A stretch of DNA of 64,000 nucleotides, taken from Microglena sp. YARC. Its lineage: Eukaryota; Chlorophyta; Chlorophyceae; Chlamydomonadales; Chlamydomonadaceae. The stretch is from positions 13,834,041 through 13,898,040 of the forward strand of contig CM039464.1 of NCBI GenBank assembly GCA_022414725.1, in the 5' to 3' direction. Positions 9,145 through 20,680 of the stretch are shown piece after piece. The notes under the pieces are model-generated. The model was not told the origin of the DNA, searched no databases, and saw only the letters and a list, made by a program, of their open reading frames with translations. Each line of letters begins with the position of its first letter. Within the stretch, counting starts at the first letter, position 1. The translations under genes were made by a program, and so were the position numbers.

Positions 9145-10900
9145 TCAATCAGTATTTTTTTGGTTCGCTCTGTTGCATTGCAGACAACACAGATGACAAT
9201 TTGATTTTATATGGTGCAGGGCGTTGTCTTGTCTGTCTACAGTACATTGGTTTTTTGAATGTTTTTCAACTCCCATATATTGTTGGCATTTTCTGCAAAT
9301 TCTATTATTTTCCTTTTTGTAAAGCTCTATGCACCAATCAATAGTGATGTAATTGTTGCAAGGCACGAAGTTTTTGTCTCGTTTCCTGTCTTGTTTCTTG
9401 TAGCCGCAAATCTTCCCGTTGAAGAACTCTATCAAGTTCAAATCCTTCAAGTTAAAGTCCAGGAAATACACGTCAGATAGCCTGACACACCTTGAGACGG
9501 CGCAATAGGCCCAGCGGATGTCTGTTATAATTTTCATGTCGCAAATGACAAATTTCTCATCAATACAAGCACCTTGTTCCGAATGGCAAGTGTTGGCGTG
9601 TGATAGTTTGAAATGTTCGACAATCATGTCATGGGGGATATCGACTCTAAGTTCTTTGTCTTGAACATCTTGCAAAGTGAAATGTATATTGGTTTGTCCA
9701 ACAATAGTGTATCTGTAATTGGGTCGCATTTTTATCTTATTGCTCTTGATCTTAGGCGAATCCTTGGTCTTGGGAGAATTCTTTACCACTCTGTTTATTG
9801 TTGTCTTGCAGATCAGTTCCTGATTGTAGTGATATTTGATTCCATTGTCCAGTGTCTTGAGTTTATCAGCTTTCTCTATCTTTTTCTTGTCAATCAGACT
9901 GTCTAGATATTTGTTGACACTATTAGAACTGGTATCTCGATGTGTGATCGCTTTATTAATACCCAGTTCTTTGAGGTCTTTCAATGATTTCAATATCTTT
10001 TTTGGGAAATGCTTCAAGATAGTTTTATAAACACCCAAATCAGAACGAAATAGGTCATTGAAAAATTCAAGCATTTTCAATTTATCTTCATCTGTTTCCA
10101 ATCGATGATTCTGTGTTAGCGTCATTGTCCATTTGAACATTTTGGTGATATACCCTTTCTTTTCATCAGTGCTTACGTCATCTCCAATGGATTCCAGTTG
10201 ATGAGAGTCTCCGTTAGCCAGTATGTATAGTTTTTTATTCTGCATAAACTTGTACACGTCAACCAGGTTGCGTCTTGTTAGCAACATTATTTCCTCAAAT
10301 ATGACGCATTTTATTCCTTCCATCGAATGACAACCTAGTGTTTTTATTCCCATTATGATCAAATCCCATGAGGCTGTGAAATGTGCATGCGTTGATACCT
10401 GAGTTTTTCTTGAGAGCTTCTCTAACTTGTGAATTCCAGGGAGCGACAACCAGTATCTGGTTTGGTTCAAAATTCTTTAATGCATCTACAATTGTAGTGT
10501 AAGACTTTCCACAACCAGCTAGACCGTTAACAAATGTTCTATTTTTTACCTCTTTTGTGATTGTTGGATTTACACGGGATTGTAATATATATTCGTCTAG
10601 ATTGGTTTGAAGGTATTGTTTGATCTCCTTTGTACTGAGTTTACTTACGTCTATTTGTTGTGTATTTTGATTCTCTGTTATTGAGTTATTATGTGGGCGA
10701 AAATCATAACCAATAGGATGATTTGGCGGCGTAGACTTGATTTCCCATTTTAATTGACCCAGTCCGTCTCCAATACGGCGCTCAATGCAACTGAAATCGT
10801 TTCCTTCTTTCAAAACATATACAGCATCGGTTTTGACGGCTTTAACCTCAATGTTCGATTTAGCCAATGTTCCAATCAGTTCGTTTACTTGAAATCTTGC
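9145..10900 (-). CDS. SF1 (Pif1/RecD-like) helicase with C-terminal HNH-type domain; C-terminal part of a polymerase fusion
   Basis: Helicase motifs appear in order: Walker A GLAGCGKSYTT (near 10520), motif Ia VVAPWNSQV, TFHSLMGFD, Walker B KCVIFEEIMLL, motif III ANGDSHQLESIGD, LTQNHRL, motif V CHSEQGACIDEKFVI and motif VI YCAVSRCVRL. The last ~70 residues carry CRKC, then CTVDRQDNALHHIKSNC and LCCLQCNRA, the pattern of an HNH-type zinc nuclease. The frame shifts once near 10330 (around GGAAGGAATAAAA). The noisy second copy has two more bases there (23325-23335), which restores one frame. Before Walker A the same frame reads IEVKAVKTDAVYVL, a family-B polymerase motif C, and upstream it joins the polymerase. 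I therefore treat 13132-9145 as one protein of about 1330 residues that replicates viral DNA. Confidence 0.85.
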
Positions 10901-10902
10901 CC

Positions 10903-13132
10903 CTATTGATAATAGCTATTCTCATTGGTAAAAATCCGCTTGTTAGTTCTGTTTTTTTCCGTTAAATTCACAATGTGTAAATCTTCGGATAGTGAGATCA
11001 CACAAGATGACTTGCCGCTTTTTCTTTTTTTTAGCAAGTAATTACAAGCGTCATCTTTTTTTTGTGAATACAGTCGAGTGTGTTTTTGGTATTAATTTTT
11101 TTACCCAAAATCCCAGACAACTTGTTGGGTATACCCTTTCGAAGTTTTAATGGGATATCTTCGTTGTGTGCATCAAAACACGATGCCACTATGTCTCCCA
11201 ATTCTTTGCATTTTACCCATAGAACTTCTAAATATGACAATACGCTATATTCTACGTCCATTGATTCCATTTGTAACAATTCGAATCCGTATATGAGCAT
11301 ACGTTCTTTGCTGTAAATTTTGTGTCTTTTAGTTATTTTTCACAACATACAAGAACTTACTGTTGATAGGTCTGTTTTCATTGGCTTGGAATGTATCCCA
11401 TAGATGGACAATTGGAAAACCAAATGTTATCAAAATATATATCAAGCATGAAGCATAGTGTTTGTTAAAATCTATTCCTACGTATTCATCGCGCATGCGG
11501 AGATAGAGATCTTCTTCAACAAGTTTACCATTAGGAATAGACTCCGAATACCAGTTACATACATTTGCAACTAGAGGGTTGTACGTGGAGAGGTTCTTTT
11601 GTTTAAGGAAAGATTTCAAGACAGTTGATTCTAGTATGATAAACTTTTTATAAATATCTATGTCATCAATTACACAATCGATGCATCCAACTATCTTAAC
11701 GGCGGATTGAATCGAAATCTTAACAGATTCCAAGTGATTCAAATATATACCAGTTATTGTCGAGCCTCCTTGTGTGGTAATTGCCGGGGTCACACCTTCG
11801 ATACGCACAAAATGTTCTAGAATAGGCGCCAAGTTGCCATTATAAATGATTTCAATGTTTTTATTTTTTAGCAAGGATTTGTTCCTTGATTAATGGAAAT
11901 ATCTCCTCTACAGAACTTGCTACTGCAATAGGGTATGTCTTTTTTCCCTTCTCATTTGGTAACTTGAATTCAGACGATGGATGTTCCAATACAGTGTCGT
12001 GCGATGACGCATTGAATTCCTTTTTTTTGTCAATGATAGAGAGATGTCCGTTCCAGTAGATCGCTTTAGTTATGGTTTCAATAGCAGGATGTAATTTTTC
12101 TGGTGTACATCCTGCCAGATATTGGTTCTCATTGTCGTAAATCATGCATCCAAAATTGTTTTTATCAAACCATTTTAGAAATAGTTCTATAGTGACAACG
12201 TCTTCATCAGTGTGTTCGGTAGAGTCTTTGTTGAAAAAATCTCTGTACAATGACTCGTAGCTCATTGGTGGCCTGGGATCACAAACCAGATTTGTGTAAT
12301 GCTTGTCATACGATTTCTTTAAAGATTGTAGAATAACCTGAAAAGCACATGTATTGGGAGGGAGATCTAATAGTATGGATTGCTTGATAGAACCTCGTAG
12401 TGTGTCTTTTCCTTCAACGTCAATATCCCGCTTCAAGTATTTGTTATCGCAACACATTGTAGCAGTGTTTTGTACAATTCTGTGTTTGAAGGGAATTATG
12501 ATGTCTTGTGTGCTTGATTCGTTTGAAATAATTTGAATAAAATTTGTATTGTAAAAGATGTCTAACATGTATTTCGCAGCATCCGGATCATCCTGTAAGA
12601 TGCGGTGAATGAAGTCATTATAATCAGGAAACATTTTGTAGTCTGTTCCTTGTAGATTTGTGAGCAGTTCATAGTATCTTGATGTTTTAGGAATTATGAA
12701 GCCTTCTAGGCTGTCAATATGCAAGAATTTGCCTGACGGAAAGTCTTTGACGGGATTCCAAGCTTTTGAGAATGATGTTATTTCATGGGCATACATATGG
12801 TGTGTTATGCCGGTTTCTTGTTGTTTTTTGGATGCGTTGTCAAAACTATAACACATCATTCGTACAACACGTTTCTCGTATTTACTCTCCTTTAAAACCC
12901 TCCTTCTCTCCAAATAGCGTTCCTTATCATATTCTGCCTTTTCTTGCTTACTAATCTTTTTTGCCTCGTCTTTCATGTAATTTTTGTACCATTCCACAGC
13001 ATTATAGAACTCTTCTACTGATTCGTGACCCTGTTCGATCACATACTTTTTAGTAATCCGGTGTGGGATGTCGTCTCCTGCTGCTATCAAATTCTTTTTG
13101 TACCATTTTGCCAAAGTTGTATTTGATGCCAT
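10903..13132 (-). CDS. Family-B-like DNA polymerase part of the PLV replication protein
   Basis: Starts at MASNTTLAKWYKK (13132), just downstream of an AT-rich leader; an upstream in-frame ATG at 13210 is less likely. The first ~420 residues have no domain I can name, and no exonuclease motifs were seen. Palm motifs follow: motif A VGIDFNKHYASCL (near 11470), motif B GIPNKLSGILGKK (near 11120) and motif C KTDAVYV (near 10830, in the downstream frame). Single-base homopolymer differences break the frame at about 11871 (six T versus five in the second copy), 11336 (five versus four), 11054 (eight versus six) and 10908. Each is compensated in the copy at 23960-26268. The breaks are thus probably sequencing errors, and the polymerase continues into the helicase without a stop. 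The assignment rests on short motifs; the exact polymerase family is not certain. Confidence 0.72.
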
Positions 13133-13231
13133 TATAATTCTGTAATATATTAATATGTTTACCAGTCTCTTAAGCGTCTTACTTAAAATACTAAAACAAA
13201 TAATGTGCATTTCAATTTTTTAAATGAAACA

Positions 13232-13465
13232 CTATACTCCGACAGTTTCTGCCAATAATAACGCCTTTTTTTCTTCTCTTTTTTTTGCATGATATAGTCT
13301 TGCGCGTTCATTTCGTTTTTCGCGAAATTCAGGATCATTTTGGTACCTGTTCCTGGTATATGCTTGTCGCCTCTCACGATATGCCTCATCTGTTTGATAC
13401 CGTTTTACAGTTGCAAGTCTGGCGAGATTATTTACATGAGCACGATATGCAGGGTCTTCTTTCAT
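13232..13465 (-). CDS. Small charged repeat protein of the PLV
   Basis: 77 residues, strongly basic and acidic, built from repeats of the type RYQTDEAYRERRQAY and RYQNDPEFREKRNERARLYH. It ends AKKREEKKALLLAETVGV. The fibre gene just upstream ends with a similar module (ERYKNDPE then AKK and a KAMLKAESV-like end). The shared tail suggests duplication. It lies between the fibre and the polymerase on the same strand. A run of TATATATATACTATAAG (about 13535-13552) upstream may be its promoter. Function unknown. Confidence 0.55.
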   Translation of the reverse strand: MKEDPAYRAHVNNLARLATVKRYQTDEAYRERRQAYTRNRYQNDPEFREKRNERARLYHAKKREEKKALLLAETVGV

Positions 13466-13594
13466 TTTCGTCTTGTGGATTTCACTAGAATACGTGTGAA
13501 CTTTGATGCAAAGATTCGCTCATCTTATTATACTTATAGTATATATATATGCTCAAGGTTCTTAAGTATGATTCAATTTTTATTTTTAATTCAC

Positions 13595-14379
13595 TTACAC
13601 AGACTCTGCCTTCAACATAGCCTTCCGTTCCGTTCCTTTTTTGCATTATAAATCTGCGAACGTTCATTTCGTTGTGCACGGCTCATTCTGGGTCATTCTT
13701 ATACCGTTCATTCTTCTTCAATTGTTTGCTTAGGTCATCAACCTCGACTGATAAAGCCCTTATTGCACCAATTAGATGTGGTACAGAGGGAGTTGTAATT
13801 GAGACCCAATCTCTCTTTTTCTGAGTCTAGGAATCTCACAGCTTTCTGGACAAACGCCTATCACTTCTTGGGCATACAGCCCAATTTCCACTGCATTTTT
13901 AGCATCTCCCTTGAACGTGTTATTTTGCCGGCTGCAAAAGATTTGATCGCCTTCAATGACTCCTCAGGTTTGAGGTATTCAATATGATTTTTATATGACT
14001 TGGTCAGAAAGGTTAATGTATGATCCCGTCTGGTCAATCCTAGCTTTTGTCATGAATTCGAAGAGGAAATTGAATGATTCACTACCCCAATCGCTCAAGA
14101 AAGATATGCTCCATTAATCTCCGACCCTGTGTCTGCAAGTGAATCAAACCAGGCCCATTGGCTCCAGTCTGCGTTGGTAGTTCAAGACGACTCACCTTCA
14201 CTCACGGGACCAATAGCAACAAAAGCGTTTGTACATTCAATTGGTCTGTAAGATCATTGTAAGACCTGAAAATAAGGGGGGCTTGTTTATAAGTGCGTTA
14301 TAGTCTCCTGAAAAAAACTGTCGGTGATCTTTTGGTGCTCTGGGCTGAGCAAATATATACTGAGAGGGTGTTGTACATT
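13595..14379 (-). pseudogene. Fibre protein with S74 domain, first (noisy) copy
   Basis: Same gene as 26753-27543, with scattered one-base insertions and deletions (for example extra bases near 13926 and 13965) that break the frame. The C-terminal region reads IRALSVEVDDLSKQLKKNERYKNDPE and then the charged module. Likely unpolished sequence and not a second gene. Confidence 0.7.
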
Positions 14380-14536
14380 AATTTATAACATAATTTAAAC
14401 CATGAGGTCCAGAAAAATGTGGGGAAAACAAAACCAAAAACAAAAAACAAATACAATCAAACAAAGAGGGAATACTACAAACCAAAAGAGCAACAACAAT
14501 TAGTGTTAAATTACCTGCTGATAGGACACTCCCTCG

Positions 14537-14930
14537 AATGATGATTCAACCCTTATGCATATGTAATAGAGATCCCAAAACAACCCCATTCAAAATATGA
14601 TAGCTCAGGCTGTAAATGGGGTATCTGCTGTAGAACAGCTTGCTAGATCTGCGAGGGCTGCCATGACTCAACAAAACACTGCACCACAAAATGTGTTTTC
14701 AAGGAACTAGGACGTATAATAGACCACTTACCTAGAACACCTTCCTCTCGACCAATCTCCGTCTAATGCAATTATGCAGCACCTAAAAAACGTATGATTT
14801 GAGGCGGTCACTGAGATAAGATTTGACTTCAGGCACGCATCACCAGGAGATTCAAGTGGCCAATCTAAGAGGGAAGGTGCTTTGCAATTGCAACGTCGAA
14901 TACCAAGAACGTTCTAATGAGCCTGGATTA
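14537..14930 (+). pseudogene. Small basic PLV protein, first (noisy) copy
   Basis: Error-rich copy of the gene at 27700-28072, with several indels in about 390 bases. Divergent from the fibre gene across the AT-rich gap 14380-14536. Confidence 0.6.
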
Positions 14931-15038
14931 CAAAGACTACTTGACAAACGGAGAACCAAAAATCATTATATAGATATCTATAATTATCTGAAAAATAAAC
15001 TTTGATTATTATCAAAATATCTAGAGTATATAAGCTAC

Positions 15039-16294
15039 ATGTCTGCATACCCAAAAAAACCTGCCAGTGACATTTACAAAAACGGATCTCTAACTATAGT
15101 CGAGCAAACTAAACGGCTGTCCAACCTTAATAGTACTTCTGCTATCCAACAATGGTGTGATTACAGTCGATATCATGCCTTCCAACACTTTGATAGATAC
15201 TGATATTAGCCTGATATATGAGTTTCAAAGCAATCACAGATACTGGGGGCATCCAAGGAACATTGGAATCATCAATCATACAAAGGTGCGACTTGGAAGT
15301 GAATGGGCAAGTGATAGAGGGTTCTCAAGCAATTATAATCAGCTTTTTAATATTATTGCTGATACATCCTTTGGTGCAGATTGCCACAACAGACGTAAGA
15401 TTGTCCAATCGGGAGGTGATGGGTTCAGCTATTCCCAAAAATTATTTCCAAAAGATTATTCTTGCATTTGTAAATTCTACCAAAAGCTGACTCTTCAAAT
15501 AGCTTTTCAGCCCAGCATATTGATACCAAACTCCTAGGGCAGGTTCGCCTTAGGATACAGCTAGATGGATCCAATTGTCTAAATTGGGGGAGGACAATTT
15601 ATTCTACTCAGACATTTCATTTCAGTGTTGATACTATCTCAATAGATGATGGGAACTCTTTGATGCCCGCACACATTGCCCTTTCTGCGCAAAAATGGGT
15701 GAGGTGTGTATGAAATCATGTCAAGGAACTATTTTTCATTTTCATCAGCTGCATTCAAAGTTATAGCCAGTCCACCAAATTCAGTGTGTCGTCCCAGTCG
15801 GTTAATCGAGCTTGGGGAATGTTTGTAGATCAATCACCTAGAGGGTGAGCTGGAGCATTGGATGCAGTGACCAAAAACTGTAAACAGGGCGGAGGGTGCG
15901 TTCGCCAGGAAAGCGAACTGGGATGGAAAGTGCTCAGGTTCACTATCAATGGGACTTATTATTCCAGATTTTAGGGCCAATGTTGGACAGGGTGTTTTTC
16001 GTTAACACAAAGTTCTTACAACAATTGCAGGACACCCTAGGAGGGTCAAGTCCCCTTGTGATTCATTTGCAAGCTGGCGTGATAAGATTCTTTGTTCTCT
16101 CATGCAAGTTCTGCCACAATGATGATGAGTTGCATGTCGGCATTGACAACAAGAGGGACAGTTCGATTGGAGCATTCGAGTCTCAAGCCGTTAAGTGGAG
16201 CAGCAGGCTCAGCCAACTGACTGCAATGGTGTTTATTGAGTGTAGTAGCATGAATCGTGTGGGAGCGGGGAGGATGCTCCGAATTAGTTCTATA
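15039..16294 (+). pseudogene. Major capsid protein gene, first (noisy) copy
   Basis: Error-rich copy of 28194-29388, broken by many single-base insertions. Fragments that read through include IIQRCDLEVNGQVI, SNYNQLFNIIADTSFG and HNRRKIVQSGGDG. It is about 60 bases longer than the second copy, which fits insertion-type errors. Confidence 0.75.
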
Positions 16295-16329
16295 AATACA
16301 AATAATTATAAATGTAACAATAATATAAA

Positions 16330-17500
16330 TGAACATGCACTTCTCAAAACATTACTAAAATCCATAGAATTGAGCCAATAGGAACAAACAGGTTTCCCCA
16401 AACACAGACCGTGTTTGGAAATGACTGATGGCTATTTGGGATTTATCCAGTGTCAAGCTTTTGTATCACTTTAATTCGGATGGTGTTGCAATCCAGGGGA
16501 ATAGATTTGCTTAATCAGAGGGTTTCATTATCAGTTTCGTTTGATGACGTTGAGGTCCAGTCATCAACAATTATCATCACCTCACAAGACTAATGGCTGT
16601 TCATAACACCCGGCGGGACTGCCTCCCAATATGTTGGGTAATGCTCAGGCTGTGGATTTAATTTCCATGTCAGATGATGAGCCATATGTTATTGACCGTT
16701 TTCCATGGTATCTTAGGTACCAAGGACTGTGTAATCAAGAGGCAAGGGTTCGAATCTTGTATTGTTTTGGGCAGATGCTGCAGGGGTATTGTTGAGAGAC
16801 AAATAGTTCTCAACAAGCTATGAGATTGTCCGACTTATACACCTTATTGTTCGAAGTGAAATTCAAGACAATGTCACAGAACCGTGTTTGAATTTGACAA
16901 CTTTCATCCATGTTTCAACTTTTCAATGAAAACGAAAACGCAACAAACTAATTTTATACATTGCTTCAAGGGGATATTTGAGTATGCTATTTGCAACGTT
17001 CATGACAGAAGATTTTCACTCCAAGACTTCAACCCAAAGACTATAACGGGACAAGCTATCACTATTTTTCAACGACAGGCATTCCAAGTATATAACAAAT
17101 GATGCTCCAGTTTATGTTTGGTATTAGTGTCAAGCAATATACCTGTTGCAGACGACCCCCAACCATAAACTATTTCAGGGCAAATGAATACTTGGACAGT
17201 GATTTTTGACAATGACAACAGATCAATGGAACACATGACTACATTGACAAAGGATGTACCCTAATTAATTGAAACGAAGTGCAAGTACTCTAGCAACTCG
17301 TCAGTGAGCCTGGGTCTACCAATATGATGTAATGGATGAAGACATACCCTATTAACATCACATTTCACAGCACTGGTAATAAACTCAACACGAGGAACTA
17401 TTCATTTTATTTTAATTTCGTCAAGGGTCGAACTCTCTTTTGGAGATAGATACTGTGGAAAAACGCTCGAAATACTTTTTCACAAGGTAATATATAAATG
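16330..17500 (+). pseudogene. Second structural-protein candidate, first (noisy) copy
   Basis: Error-rich copy of 29424-30500. It shares blocks such as VEFDNF and PCFN but no long frame survives. Confidence 0.55.
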
Positions 17501-17769
17501 GAGTAAATATTTGCTACCTCTCTGTCTAGAAACATGGCCTATGATAGAGCATTCAATATGCCAACGGCAGCTACAAAGCTATGTACGTAGGGAGCAGATC
17601 CCGACAAGGCGTCGTTACATGAGATCGAGCTGCTGTGGTCGGCCTACCCAAACAAGCCCAAAGACATACCACATCGCCTGAGGACCAGGTATCTCCTGTG
17701 GTCCAAAATTCCAGTGATCATGTTGTAAAATATACCAGTAATTCTTTTTCTAAGTATCTTCTAAAATTG

Positions 17770-18362
17770 AAATATACTAATGGACGGATCATTGAACAAC
17801 TCATAACAATATTGGAGGATGTTGGAAGCTGATTCAACCCAAAGCAAAGATAGGGTCGTGTCTCAGAAGCAGAAAAGAGGGTAACTGAAAGCAATAGACA
17901 GGAAAAGGATACTTTGGGGCGGGCATGAGAAAAGAATTAGGAGAAATGCAAGTAGACAAGAGAAACATGCTTCAGGCTCCAGAAACAGAAGAAACAAGTA
18001 ATAGCAACAAAAAAGGGCTACCTAAGATGAAACTTCGTAAGAAGGCAGTCATAAGAAACTGAAAGACAACTATTGTTCGTTAGTGATAGGGATGACTCGA
18101 CGGAAGACGCAACAGGTGATAACAGACTGATTTCCCACCAGAATCAGAAGCCAGAGTTGAAATTGAAACATGATGTCAAGACAAATTCTAAACGCTGTGA
18201 ACGTTTTAACAAAAGTCTTCCAAAAATCAAGCAGGAGGAAAACTGTTGAATCTTTTAGTGAGAAGAAAGATAATTGAATGATGGAAACCGACTGGCTTAT
18301 CAATCACGATCTTCCTGGGGGGTCACAATGCCTTTTTTAGTAAATATATTAGTGTTCCTGTA
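17770..18362 (+). pseudogene. Coiled-coil protein gene, first (noisy) copy
   Basis: Error-rich copy of 30786-31322, with indels and substitutions. The intact version is clean. Confidence 0.6.
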
Positions 18363-18370
18363 AATATACG

Positions 18371-18720
18371 ATGAAGTATCGACAGAAAACAGTCAGTAAT
18401 TTTATTCATAAAAACTCGTTTATGAAGCCAAACTTACCCACAATGTTTAAAACACGGGTGATGCAGATCCCTTGCACGCAACTATTTTGTAGCCCTTTTT
18501 CAATTGGGACCGAGGACTGTAAAACATATATTCTGTTTGCCATGTACTTGAAACATATATGAGCTTGCGGGTTTGTGATAAAAACCAAAGCTATGAGATT
18601 ATTGGTTTTAGCCCCCACGAGTATGCCATGATGCAAATTCCAGGTATTCAAATTGTCTGAGATTGTAGTCCTTCCTGATATTGTTAATGATTACAGTCAC
18701 TCCAAAGCTTTTAGAAAGTT
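18371..18720 (+). pseudogene. Packaging ATPase gene, first copy, cut by assembly gap
   Basis: Matches the first ~310 bases of the intact gene at 31329-32189, with frequent indels, then runs into the N block at 18721. The Walker A region is present but frame-broken. Confidence 0.65.
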
Positions 18721-19720
18721 NNNNNNNNNNNNNNNNNNNNNNNNNNNNNNNNNNNNNNNNNNNNNNNNNNNNNNNNNNNNNNNNNNNNNNNNNNNNNNNN
18801 NNNNNNNNNNNNNNNNNNNNNNNNNNNNNNNNNNNNNNNNNNNNNNNNNNNNNNNNNNNNNNNNNNNNNNNNNNNNNNNNNNNNNNNNNNNNNNNNNNNN
18901 NNNNNNNNNNNNNNNNNNNNNNNNNNNNNNNNNNNNNNNNNNNNNNNNNNNNNNNNNNNNNNNNNNNNNNNNNNNNNNNNNNNNNNNNNNNNNNNNNNNN
19001 NNNNNNNNNNNNNNNNNNNNNNNNNNNNNNNNNNNNNNNNNNNNNNNNNNNNNNNNNNNNNNNNNNNNNNNNNNNNNNNNNNNNNNNNNNNNNNNNNNNN
19101 NNNNNNNNNNNNNNNNNNNNNNNNNNNNNNNNNNNNNNNNNNNNNNNNNNNNNNNNNNNNNNNNNNNNNNNNNNNNNNNNNNNNNNNNNNNNNNNNNNNN
19201 NNNNNNNNNNNNNNNNNNNNNNNNNNNNNNNNNNNNNNNNNNNNNNNNNNNNNNNNNNNNNNNNNNNNNNNNNNNNNNNNNNNNNNNNNNNNNNNNNNNN
19301 NNNNNNNNNNNNNNNNNNNNNNNNNNNNNNNNNNNNNNNNNNNNNNNNNNNNNNNNNNNNNNNNNNNNNNNNNNNNNNNNNNNNNNNNNNNNNNNNNNNN
19401 NNNNNNNNNNNNNNNNNNNNNNNNNNNNNNNNNNNNNNNNNNNNNNNNNNNNNNNNNNNNNNNNNNNNNNNNNNNNNNNNNNNNNNNNNNNNNNNNNNNN
19501 NNNNNNNNNNNNNNNNNNNNNNNNNNNNNNNNNNNNNNNNNNNNNNNNNNNNNNNNNNNNNNNNNNNNNNNNNNNNNNNNNNNNNNNNNNNNNNNNNNNN
19601 NNNNNNNNNNNNNNNNNNNNNNNNNNNNNNNNNNNNNNNNNNNNNNNNNNNNNNNNNNNNNNNNNNNNNNNNNNNNNNNNNNNNNNNNNNNNNNNNNNNN
19701 NNNNNNNNNNNNNNNNNNNN
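18721..19720. other. Assembly gap (1000 N)
   Basis: Exactly 1000 unknown bases, a placeholder of conventional size. Error-rich viral sequence lies on both sides. Confidence 0.99.
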
Positions 19721-20060
19721 ATGTATCGTAACCCATCTAGGGTTTTGGGGTTTCTAATTCCACTTTAGTTAGGGGAATGGTAAAATACCAAAAACCGATT
19801 CCCTCTCGCGTTTACCCTACTCTTATCGCTGTTACTTGATTTTCGGCTGCTTCAATTTTTCAATCGTTTTACTCATTGGCCATGTGATCTGAACTGACAC
19901 CGTAAGTGTCATCCTTGGGATTGAGCTGGACCCTATTTCAATGTGGTGTCGATCCTGAGCAGCAGTCTGCGGTCGTCGAAACATTATTAGTTCGCGAATT
20001 GCTCGATGTTTTGCTTCGGCCAAGGTATAGTCGCTCGGAAATTCATTAATATCGGACGTG
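19721..20060. other. Unassigned sequence between gap and noisy left-TIR copy
   Basis: This should match the left flank 7200-7560 if the following noisy sequence came from this locus, but I see no similarity. It also does not match the viral interior. It may be the flank of another insertion of the same virus family. Confidence 0.4.
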
Positions 20061-20680
20061 ACTACCTTATGTAGCATCGGTCTTTCGTTTGTTTTTTCTG
20101 ATAATTTCTTTTCATTTTTTACGCCAAAAACAGTTTAGGTGGTCTTTCCGATATTCCCTCGCTATCGTAATTATATCTGGTGGGATTTTGTCGAAGATTT
20201 TTCTCCGTTAATATCCGTGGTAGTACCTCGTGGGCGGCTTTGTACCGTGGCGGGTGAATTACTGTATTTTGATCAACAATTGTTTTAAGTATTCGGTGTT
20301 GGTTCTACGATATGTGATTTATTTTTTAGTTAAAATTTCATGATTAGCCTGCCGAAGCATCTTCGAAATAATTATGACTCAGTTTTCGTTGGCTGTTTCG
20401 GAGCTACACAACAATCTGAGCGAGTCTGCAAGACAGCTGGGCTGAGAGTGTACAAGCGGATTGCTTCAGCTCCTCATAGTGTGATGACACACGCTTGCGT
20501 ATGAGACTGAGGCAAATGCGACATACTTCGTTACACTTTGTTTTCACTTCTACTCTGCGCATAGGGGCGACTGTCTATCAGTTTTCGTTCGCTCCGCTAT
20601 CGCAGGAGGAGGAAGGAGTGAGTCAGAGGAAGTCAGAGCGAGCGAATACGTTGGTAGCGGCCGCTGTACTCAGCAAACCG
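20060..20680. repeat. Noisy copy of the left terminal inverted repeat
   Basis: Runs parallel to 7570-8040: matching blocks include 'cggtcttt', 'ttccgatattccctc', 'attatatct', 'gttacactttgtt', 'cgcaggaggagga' and 'actcagcaaaccgt'. Similarity is lower than elsewhere in the noisy half, so part of the difference could be real divergence. Confidence 0.6.

Noticed and set aside
10295..11874. Programmed ribosomal frameshifts in the replication gene
   Set aside because: Breaks are in homopolymers and the second copy has compensating lengths, so sequencing error explains them better.
18653..19768. Long frames spanning the N block
   Set aside because: Unknown bases cannot be translated; frames exist only because N contains no stop.
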